Shown in pieces: positions 57,721-64,000 of a stretch of DNA of 64,000 nucleotides (its first letter is position 1; each line of letters starts with the position of its first letter). Source of the stretch: Halomonas sp. THAF5a (GTDB taxonomy: Bacteria > Pseudomonadota > Gammaproteobacteria > Pseudomonadales > Halomonadaceae); NCBI RefSeq assembly GCF_009363755.1, contig NZ_CP045417.1, positions 2,294,001 to 2,358,000 of the forward strand, in the 5' to 3' direction. The notes beneath the pieces are model-generated. The model had not been told where the DNA came from, made no database searches, and saw nothing but the letters and a program-made list of their open reading frames with translations. Position numbers and translations under genes: made by a program.

Positions 57721-58140
57721 TTAACGGCCACCCCTATCAAGCCAAGCCTTGTAGATTCTATCGTCCCATTGGCTCTGAAAGTAGGCGATGGCCGCCTCCT
57801 TTTCACCCTCCGATAGCTTATCCTCGAATGCCGGCATTTGCCCCCCCACGGGGATACCGCCTTTATCGATGGTACGCATCAACGTATCGAAGGAATGGTG
57901 CCAGGCGTGGGCGGAACCATTCAGCGGCGGTGGTGGATAGGCACCATCGTCCAAGGGACTTCTCCAGTTGAAGGCTCCCTGGGCGCTCCTACCATGGCAT
58001 TCGGCGCAGTTTTCTACGAACACTTGCTTTCCTCGGTTAACCTGAGCCTGAGCATACCAGCGCCCTTCTACCGCCTCTTCGCCACACCCGCTAATCAACA
58101 GCACCATAAAAAGTGACAACAAGGCCTTAAGCATTCGCAT
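57721..58140 (-). CDS. Lipoprotein c-type cytochrome
   Basis: A 139-residue protein with a signal ending in the lipobox LLISGC near residue 17 and one heme c site, CAECH near residue 44, with a methionine in GGQMPAFEDKLS as the probable sixth ligand. It is anchored to a membrane facing the periplasm and carries electrons. The two ATGs at 58140 and 58134 are both possible. It stands alone; the neighbours include a CcdA-like protein useful for cytochrome c maturation, some 4 kb away. Confidence 0.85.
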   Translation of the reverse strand: MRMLKALLSLFMVLLISGCGEEAVEGRWYAQAQVNRGKQVFVENCAECHGRSAQGAFNWRSPLDDGAYPPPPLNGSAHAWHHSFDTLMRTIDKGGIPVGGQMPAFEDKLSEGEKEAAIAYFQSQWDDRIYKAWLDRGGR

Positions 58141-58977
58141 CTCTTTCACTCCTTTCACACAATTAACCAAGATCAAGACTGAACAAAACTTAAAATATTC
58201 CCACAAGAGACCGCCAGGAATCAATCACAAAGGCGCCCCGTTTTTATCCCTTTACTCTTCCTAAGAAAATGGCTTGGCTTTCTACACCCTTTAGGCTAAA
58301 AATAGTTATAATCCCCAATATTCAGCACCATTTCAGCTTGGCTGCGCAGACTGAAAACTGACATGAGTCAACAAAACCACCCTTAACCACTTCCTCATTT
58401 TACCCTTGGGCAACCCATAGGTTGTATCCTGATAACAAGCTCGCTTGCGCAACGTGGCGAGAGGTTGACGGCAGACGGCAAAGGAAAGCGACGATGAACA
58501 GGCTGGTGCAGTTCATGCCACGGGCAGGAATCACCTGAAGCCTCCTTCTGAGCTGCGCAGGCTATATGCCTGGGTTCATAGAATCACCGCAGCACTTTTG
58601 ACCACACGGTAGAGGCAGGAAGGCCAGGCGACGACCGAGGGGCCGCACTGGATTCCACCCACCGAAGACGTTGGATCCCGTGTGTGGCAAGACCTCAGCA
58701 CCGAAAAGGCCAAGCCGAGCGTCCACGATAGCCATGACTACTTTTTCTTCTCCCGTGACTGCCATTGAAGACGGGCAGGACAAAACATGCGCGCTGTGGG
58801 GGCTCGGCGTGATAGTGCAACTGGCGAGTGCCGCCGCCCTGAGGCCTCGTCCACTTAAGCGGGCTCAGCATGAGGACAGTGCTCGGACATTGATTGCACC
58901 TGCCAGCCGGCTGTCATTCATCCTCAAGGAGGCCGAGTGGGTGCAACGACAAGCGTGGGAGATCAGGATTGGAAAAC
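58141..58977. other. Long region without a convincing gene
   Basis: The first part (to about 58440) is AT-rich and should carry the cytochrome gene promoter. The rest has several overlapping frames of atypical composition and none has a ribosome-binding site or a recognisable protein. A frame on the minus strand (58562-58783) and one on the plus strand (58671 onward) were inspected and neither is supported. Eroded genes are likely. Confidence 0.45.
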
Positions 58978-59724
58978 ATGGCCAGGCAGCAGAAGCAGGA
59001 GGACGGCGCCCCTTCCCGCTTATCCCAAGCCTCGAGGCGGCGCATCCTATGTGGCGTTGGGCTGCTTGCCGTCTTCCTTGCCACCGCCCTGCTGCTGGGG
59101 CGCACCGGGATGCTGCACGCCCTTCAGACAGGCGACACCCTCGAGCAGGCAGTGATACGGCTTGGCCCGCTGGGGCCGGTTCTGGTCATCGGCCTGATGA
59201 CCCTGGCTATCGTCATGAGCCCGATCCCCAGCGCCCCGATCGCACTCGCCGCCGGCGCGGCCTATGGCCATGCCTGGGGGACGCTCTATGTCGCCACCGG
59301 CTCCGGTACGGGTGCGCTGATCGCCTTCTCCATATCCCGCCTGCTGGGATATGACGCCCTGAGGGTCTGGTTCGGCGTACGCCCATCCCCGAGCCTGCTG
59401 CAGCGTTTCCTTGGCTCGCAGAATGCCCTGATGGCCGCCGTTTTCGCCACCCGGCTGATGCCGTTCGTCTCGTTCGATGTCATCAGCTACGCGGCAGGGC
59501 TCTCGCCTCTCAGGGCCTGGCGCTTTGCCGTCGCGACGCTGCTGGGCGTGTTACCGGCAAGTTTCCTGCTGGCGCATTTCGGCGACGAGCTCGCATCCGA
59601 GGACCTGCGCCGCGCGGGCCTCACGGTGCTCGCGCTCGGCACCATCACCCTGCTCCCCCTGGCCTGGAAGGCGGCTCCGGCGCGCTATCGCGCGACCGTA
59701 AGGCGCTGGCTGCATCTCGGGTAG
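58978..59724 (+). CDS. TVP38/TMEM64-family (DedA-like) membrane protein
   Basis: A 248-residue inner-membrane protein with five or six hydrophobic helices. The core includes SPIPSAPIALAAGAAYG near residue 82, ATGSGTGALIAFSISR, and TRLMPFVSFDVISYAAGL, which is the SNARE-associated (VTT) domain signature. The family is linked to lipid scrambling or metal and pH tolerance. The ATG at 58978 is favoured over 58894, which would add a non-hydrophobic leader. It may be part of a former metal-resistance region. Confidence 0.85.
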   Translation: MARQQKQEDGAPSRLSQASRRRILCGVGLLAVFLATALLLGRTGMLHALQTGDTLEQAVIRLGPLGPVLVIGLMTLAIVMSPIPSAPIALAAGAAYGHAWGTLYVATGSGTGALIAFSISRLLGYDALRVWFGVRPSPSLLQRFLGSQNALMAAVFATRLMPFVSFDVISYAAGLSPLRAWRFAVATLLGVLPASFLLAHFGDELASEDLRRAGLTVLALGTITLLPLAWKAAPARYRATVRRWLHLG

Positions 59725-59989
59725 CCGAGTCTCAGCCCCGCCAAGCGCCCTGCTTGAAGCGTCAATGATGGGGTTCTGGCATGGGGTACGGGGACGCCTA
59801 ACCCGGCATGCCTGGCCGACATCCCCATGACGCCCCAACAGGCTCCGCTCATTCAGGGTGGGTTCAGCTTTGCCACCCAGGCTAGGGGTGAGCCTCACGA
59901 AACCGGAAATTGCATGACGTCGATCAAGGTTCGGAGCTATCCGCAACCCTGGTGCTCCCCACTCGCTTGACCCTTGCGTTACCCAAGGG

Positions 59990-60171
59990 TTTTAGGCTTT
60001 GGGCCAATCGGCGAAATCCAAGCGCCTAGGCATCACCGGGGTGCTGCCGGAGGCAGAAGGTACGGCGATGGCATCAACGATGCCCTGGGCCAAGGGGTAG
60101 GTATCGCCATGGCGACCAGTTCGGTATCGATGCTGGGTAATGCTCTGCAATTACACCGGACGTGGACCTGA
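59990..60171 (+). pseudogene. Decayed P-type metal ATPase fragment
   Basis: One frame reads KRLGITGVLPEAEG (P-domain style) and the next frame YGDGINDALGQGVGIAMA followed by SSVSMLGNALQL and a stop. The GDGIND motif is the hinge of P1B ATPases and the tail resembles their C-terminus, so an internal deletion joined the hinge to the C-terminal end. The rest of the gene is absent. Confidence 0.65.
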
Positions 60172-60210
60172 CCGTGCATGACGCAAATGACAGGGGGGGG
60201 GGTGTTCCGT

Positions 60211-60549
60211 ATGTCAAAGAATCAACACCGCCTCGGGGTCTCCGAGGTCAATCTAGTGACTCGCAAGCTGAAGCTCGAGCCCTGCGATGAGGAGGCTTTA
60301 CGCGTCGCCATGGGAGAGATCGATGAGCTGTACGGGCTCGAGCGAGTCACCTATGACACCGAGAAGCACAAGCTCAGCATGGCCTATGATGCGTCGCGGC
60401 TGTGTATCGACCATATCGAGGCGATCCTCGCCCGGCACGCCGTCGAGATCAGCCATGGCTGGTGGACGCGCTTCAAGGAAGACCACTACCGGTTCGTCGA
60501 CCAGAACATCAAGGACAATGCCAGCAAGGAGCCATGGAGTTGCCATTGA
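60211..60549 (+). CDS. Small HMA-like protein without a CxxC metal motif
   Basis: A 112-residue protein. The segment YDTEKHKLSMAYDASRLC and IDHIEAILARHAVEI has the beta-alpha-beta spacing of heavy-metal-associated domains, but the metal-binding CxxC is not present; the C-terminus has WSCH as the last residues. ATG at 60211 is chosen over 60178. It lies between two P-type ATPase remnants and likely belonged to a metal-handling operon. Function unknown. Confidence 0.6.
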   Translation: MSKNQHRLGVSEVNLVTRKLKLEPCDEEALRVAMGEIDELYGLERVTYDTEKHKLSMAYDASRLCIDHIEAILARHAVEISHGWWTRFKEDHYRFVDQNIKDNASKEPWSCH

Positions 60550-60638
60550 CTGCTCTCTTCATCGCCGCCGCAGCCATGTCATTCGGCTCGGTATCGGTGA
60601 TACGCCACTCCCTGCGCTCGAGCCAAACGAGGATCTGA
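60546..60638 (+). pseudogene. C-terminal tail of a second P-type ATPase remnant
   Basis: About 30 codons, LFIAAAAMSFGSVSVIRHSLR, ending at TGA, match the last helix and tail of CopA-like ATPases (AAAAM-SSVSV-NALR). No upstream part exists; the frame begins within the end of the gene at 60211. Confidence 0.55.
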
Positions 60639-60751
60639 CCACGAGGTCTGTCGATGGCTATTGATCGATGTCGATCTCATCGACGTTTTCCATACCCCCG
60701 ACCGTCTGCTGACGGTCGCCCACGCCCCACAGGGGCCTCAATACTTAGGAC

Positions 60752-61852
60752 ATGTCTCTCATGAAGAACTCTCTGCACAGTTCTTGGCTGGCTAGTCTCA
60801 TGGCCGGCATCGCCCTCGCAGCCTCAACGACCGCCCTGGCGGCGAGCGACCGGGCCTTCGTGCCGATGGGGACGGCAGATGCCGTGGGTATCATCGACCT
60901 GGAGCGTCAGGAGGTGATATCGACCGTGACCGATACGATCAATACCCATGGCTCCGCCCTCACTCCTGACGGACGACACCTCATCGTGGGGAGCCTTTCC
61001 CCGCAGGATGCCGGTCGCGAGATCGCTCGTCCCGAGGGGGTGACGGAAGACGAGCACGCGGCCCATCATGGCGATGGCGCAACGACCTCCCCGGAGGAAG
61101 CGAGTACCGGCCTGCTCTACGTCGTCGACACGGCCACGAGCCGCATCGTCAGGACCCTGGAGGTGCCAGGGCCCGTGCATCATGTGCTGGTCACGCGAGA
61201 CGGGCGTCATGCCGTCTCGACCCACCCCACGGGCGGAGGCATCAGCGTGGTGTCGCTGGATAGCGGCCAGGTCATCGCCTCCCTGGCCACGGGGCCGAAT
61301 CCGAACTACCTGGTTCAGCACGAGGAGGGGGGTAGCATACTGGTCAGCAACGCCGGTAACGGCACCATCAGCGAGGTGGATCCTCAGCACTGGTTCGTGC
61401 GGCGCAACATGCGCGTCGACGGGAACCCGGAACACATGGTGCTCTCGAAGGAAGGCAAATCCCTCTACGTCAACGATAATGCCGGGGGCCGCGTCCTAGC
61501 GGTGGATCTGACGACAGGGAGTGTGGCCGAAGAATACGAGATCGGCACGGCGCCTCACGGCATCGACCTGAGTCCGGATGGCCAGAGACTCTATGCCACG
61601 AGTCAGGGCGACAACCGCCTCGTCAGGATCTCCCTCGAGGACGGCACACGACACAGCGCCGAGCTGGCGCCGGCCCCTTACCATCTCGCCGTGGTGCCCA
61701 CCGATGGCCGGGTGCTGGTCACCAGCCGGGAAGAGCCCCACCTGTGGATCCTCGCCCCGGATTCCCTCGAGGTGTTGCAGACCCTGGAGTTGGGGGGCAT
61801 CGGTCACCAGATATCTCTCGAGGCGTCACGTCCCCGATTGACCAATGAGTAG
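60752..61852 (+). CDS. Periplasmic YVTN beta-propeller protein
   Basis: A 366-residue protein with a signal peptide (core SLMAGIALAASTTALAA) and about six YVTN/lactonase-like repeats, seen as recurring DxxTxxV and SPDGxxLYV blocks, for example LSKEGKSLYVNDNAGGRV and LSPDGQRLYATSQGDN. An inserted loop around residues 85-115 is rich in His and acidic residues (EDEHAAHHGDG), which could bind copper or another metal. The start may be ATG 60752 or 60761. Related proteins accompany periplasmic metal or electron-carrier systems. Confidence 0.82.
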   Translation: MSLMKNSLHSSWLASLMAGIALAASTTALAASDRAFVPMGTADAVGIIDLERQEVISTVTDTINTHGSALTPDGRHLIVGSLSPQDAGREIARPEGVTEDEHAAHHGDGATTSPEEASTGLLYVVDTATSRIVRTLEVPGPVHHVLVTRDGRHAVSTHPTGGGISVVSLDSGQVIASLATGPNPNYLVQHEEGGSILVSNAGNGTISEVDPQHWFVRRNMRVDGNPEHMVLSKEGKSLYVNDNAGGRVLAVDLTTGSVAEEYEIGTAPHGIDLSPDGQRLYATSQGDNRLVRISLEDGTRHSAELAPAPYHLAVVPTDGRVLVTSREEPHLWILAPDSLEVLQTLELGGIGHQISLEASRPRLTNE

Positions 61853-61944
61853 GTGACCACGAAGCCCGCTTCCGCACCTAGGCCGGCACCCCTGACGATC
61901 GCCGGCCGATAGCCATTCCTTCATGTCACCCAGGGTGAAGCTCA

Positions 61945-62667
61945 GTGGAAACACTCTCCTCTATCGGCCTGATCGGCGCCCTCTTCGGCGGGCTGCTGTC
62001 GTTCTTCTCGCCCTGCACCCTGCCCTTGCTGCCCGCCTATCTGTCGGTGGTCACTGGCGGCAGCGCCGGCAAGGCAGATCGACGCTTCGAGGCGATGCTG
62101 CTGAGCACCTTCTTCGTCTTTGGCTTCAGCGTGATCTTCATCCTGATGGGCCTGGGCGTCACCAGTATCGGCCAGCTCCTTCGCGGCTATCGTCAAGAGC
62201 TCAACTGGATTACCGGCAGCATCGTCATCGTGCTCGGCCTGTTCATGACGGGCGTGTTCCGACTACCCGTCCTGCAGCGCAGCTTTCAGTGGTCGCCGGA
62301 GCTGAGAGGAGGCTCCCCCATGGCGGCGACCTTCTTCGGCATCTCCTTTGCCATCGGCTGGACGCCCTGCATCGGCCCGATCCTGGGGGCGATCCTGATG
62401 GCTACCTCGACCACCACCAACGCCCAGGCCGGCATGCTCTACCTGGCGACCTACTCCCTGGGCCTGGCCCTGCCCTTCCTGGCCAGCACCCTGTTGCTCA
62501 ACAAGTTCAGCCACTACCGGGGTCATCTCGGCAAGTGGAGTGCCTATGCCCGACCGGTCGCCGGCGTGATCCTTATCCTCATGGGGTTGCTGATCGTCTC
62601 CGGGACGCTCACCCGGCTCTCCAGCATCCTGGTGGACTGGTTCCCGGCCCTGGCCACGATCGGCTGA
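61945..62667 (+). CDS. CcdA-like thiol-disulfide transporter (cytochrome c biogenesis)
   Basis: A 240-residue inner-membrane protein with six hydrophobic helices. The two conserved cysteines lie in FFSPCTLPLLPAYL near residue 24 and GWTPCIGPILGAIL near residue 146, the pair that carries reducing equivalents across the membrane in CcdA and DsbD. The start is GTG at 61945 after AGGGTGAAG. It would supply reductant for cytochrome c maturation or for a periplasmic metal protein. Confidence 0.88.
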   Translation: METLSSIGLIGALFGGLLSFFSPCTLPLLPAYLSVVTGGSAGKADRRFEAMLLSTFFVFGFSVIFILMGLGVTSIGQLLRGYRQELNWITGSIVIVLGLFMTGVFRLPVLQRSFQWSPELRGGSPMAATFFGISFAIGWTPCIGPILGAILMATSTTTNAQAGMLYLATYSLGLALPFLASTLLLNKFSHYRGHLGKWSAYARPVAGVILILMGLLIVSGTLTRLSSILVDWFPALATIG

Positions 62668-62815
62668 GGGTGCCGATCGGAGTCCAACCGTCGAGTCTTC
62701 TGCGACTTCTCGACGTAACGTCATCCACCGGCACGACGTGTTCTGTGTCACCGCGCCAGGCGCCCCCGACACGTTGCTGCCAGGGCGCGGATCAGGTGAT
62801 GCCTGGATGCCGGCG

Positions 62816-63898
62816 TCACACTTCAAGGGCTTCGAGAAAGCCCTGCTGGCCCCCCAGGTGTTCGTAGATGCCGCCGGTCTCGCTCTCCGCATCGGCCGCC
62901 ACGGGTTCGGGTTCCGGCGCCGGTCGGATGGCGATGACCTGGCCATCGGCTGCATCCAGCACCCCGCGCAGCTGTTGATAGTCGAGTGCCAGGGATTCCC
63001 CACCGGCAGACTGACCCAGCAACGTCAAGGCATCCAGCAGTTGCGCCATGCCATTCTTCTGCACCTCCAGCGGCTGGTAGGCCTGCACGTAGGGCTTGCC
63101 CGCGTGCCAGCCGGCCTTGATCGGTTGATCGATGATGTTGACTTGGGTGCCGACGGGAACCCGAACGAAGATCGATTCGATGTCCTCGGGAAACATGCGG
63201 ATGCAGCCACGGCTGGCACGCATGCCGATGCCGTCCGGCCGGTTGGTGCCGTGGATGAGATAGCCGTCGAAGCCGAGCAGGATCGCGTGGTCGCCGAGGG
63301 GGTTGTCCGGCCCCGGCGGGACCACAGCGGGCGCCTGCTCGCCACGCGCCGCCGCTTCCTGACGCACCGACTCGGGCGGATACCAGGCGGGGTTCTCGAT
63401 GCGCATGGTGGTCTCGGTCTTGCCGAGCGGGGTGTCGAAGCCTTCACGACCGATGCCGATGGGATAGGTCTCGACCCGCGGCGCCTCGCCCTCCTCCACC
63501 TCCGGGTAGTAGTAGAGGCGGAGTTCGGCGAGGTTGATCACGATGCCCTCGCGGGGCACCGGCGGCAGCAGGCGCTGCGCCGGGATCACTACCTCTGTGC
63601 CCTCCCCGGGCATCCAGACGCTGAGATCGGGATTGGCGCGACGAATCTCCTCATATCCCAGGTTGTGCTCGCGGGCGAGGTCGAGCAACGTCTCCTCGGC
63701 ACCCGCCTCGACGGTATAGTCCTGCCCGATCAGGTCGCCCCGCTCGGGCAGCGGGTAGTGGCCCTTGGGCCAGTCGTCTGGCGCCCCCGCCGCCTGGAGG
63801 GGAGCGCTCCCGGCGGCCAGCAGCAGTACCACTGCCTGAAGCCAGCGCAGAGCCTGACTCACTCCTGTTCGACCAGGCCCATTGGTATCATTCGTCAT
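62816..63898 (-). CDS. Periplasmic L,D-transpeptidase (ErfK/YbiS family)
   Basis: A 360-residue protein with a signal peptide (core WLQAVVLLLAAGSAPLQAAG), a LysM-like N-terminal region (DYTVEAGAEETLLDLAREHN) and a YkuD catalytic domain with HGTNRPDGIG and the catalytic cysteine in RASRGCIRMFPED. It crosslinks peptidoglycan or attaches proteins to it in the periplasm. The C-terminal 60 residues are an unstructured acidic and proline-rich tail. ATG at 63898 is chosen because it places the signal peptide at the start; the upstream extension to 63985 is not signal-like. Confidence 0.93.
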   Translation of the reverse strand: MTNDTNGPGRTGVSQALRWLQAVVLLLAAGSAPLQAAGAPDDWPKGHYPLPERGDLIGQDYTVEAGAEETLLDLAREHNLGYEEIRRANPDLSVWMPGEGTEVVIPAQRLLPPVPREGIVINLAELRLYYYPEVEEGEAPRVETYPIGIGREGFDTPLGKTETTMRIENPAWYPPESVRQEAAARGEQAPAVVPPGPDNPLGDHAILLGFDGYLIHGTNRPDGIGMRASRGCIRMFPEDIESIFVRVPVGTQVNIIDQPIKAGWHAGKPYVQAYQPLEVQKNGMAQLLDALTLLGQSAGGESLALDYQQLRGVLDAADGQVIAIRPAPEPEPVAADAESETGGIYEHLGGQQGFLEALEV

Positions 63899-64000
63899 AA
63901 CACTATCCTCCGTCACCAGGGAGTCGATATGGGGCGTTCCGGCTGTCGCGCCTTGCCCACCGGGCGAGGTTGGCGACGTGACCACGCCACCAGCGCCATC

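Noticed and set aside
58494..58616. Small lipoprotein gene reading through a TGA
   Set aside because: The frame MNRLVQFMPRAGIT is closed by TGA before a lipobox-like SLLLSC; there is no support for recoding.
58562..58783. Gene on the minus strand upstream of the TVP38-like gene
   Set aside because: It has no ribosome-binding site, no recognisable family and overlaps an equally plausible plus-strand frame.

Overview
The window looks like a GC-rich gammaproteobacterial chromosome, most likely Halomonas or a close relative. The reasons are overall gene content and codon use: TrxC, YejK and Pol II, a proteobacterial-type glycine cleavage operon, an MvaT-type silencer, and amine-derived C1 metabolism typical of halophilic marine gammaproteobacteria. 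The assignment is inference; there is no rRNA or tRNA gene to anchor it.

1-5.4 kb is ordinary chromosome: the tail of a membrane protein, carbamate kinase, the nucleoid protein YejK, a flavodoxin-fold oxidoreductase, thioredoxin 2 and an MsbA-like ABC exporter. 5.4-32.8 kb is one metabolic neighbourhood for methylated amines. A heme-dependent dimethylamine monooxygenase (three subunits) plus AmtB produces or imports amine and ammonium. GmaS and MgsABC convert methylamine to N-methylglutamate. A GcvT-like protein, PurU, FolD and MgdABCD oxidise N-methylglutamate and dispose of the C1 unit on tetrahydrofolate. An XRE-cupin regulator, GlyA, GcvT, GcvH and GcvP complete the route, so C1 units can be burned to formate or assimilated through glycine and serine. 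polB sits inside the neighbourhood. Quasi-palindromes of the form TTTCT-N-AGGAAA recur at the promoters. 32.9-36.1 kb carries LysR, DoxX, an extradiol dioxygenase and a metallophosphoesterase.

36.2-56.8 kb is an accessory island that is visibly AT-rich at both its edges. It begins with a candidate Tn7-like right end, a mini CRISPR array (two like repeats plus one divergent repeat with compensated stem changes), and cas6f, cas7f, cas8f/cas5f and tniQ. This is the RNA-guided targeting half of a type I-F3 CRISPR-associated transposon. No TnsA, TnsB or TnsC is present in the window. Instead a superfamily 2 helicase and a winged-helix protein lie directly upstream on the same strand, with a divergent Xre regulator. 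A Wadjet (JetABCD, SMC-like) defence operon in the order C-B-A-D follows, then an MvaT paralogue, small genes separated by attC-like sites (integron cassettes without an integrase), two DUF2384 antitoxin-like genes, a broken BREX brxC interrupted by an IS30 remnant, and an IS3 tail fragment.

57-64 kb holds a small exported protein, a lipoprotein cytochrome c, a TVP38-type membrane protein, two decayed P-type metal ATPase remnants around a small HMA-like gene, a YVTN beta-propeller protein, a CcdA-like thiol transporter and an L,D-transpeptidase. This suggests an eroded metal-resistance region grading back into chromosome.

The most interesting object is the TniQ-Cascade operon without a visible transposase, coupled to a helicase and winged-helix module.
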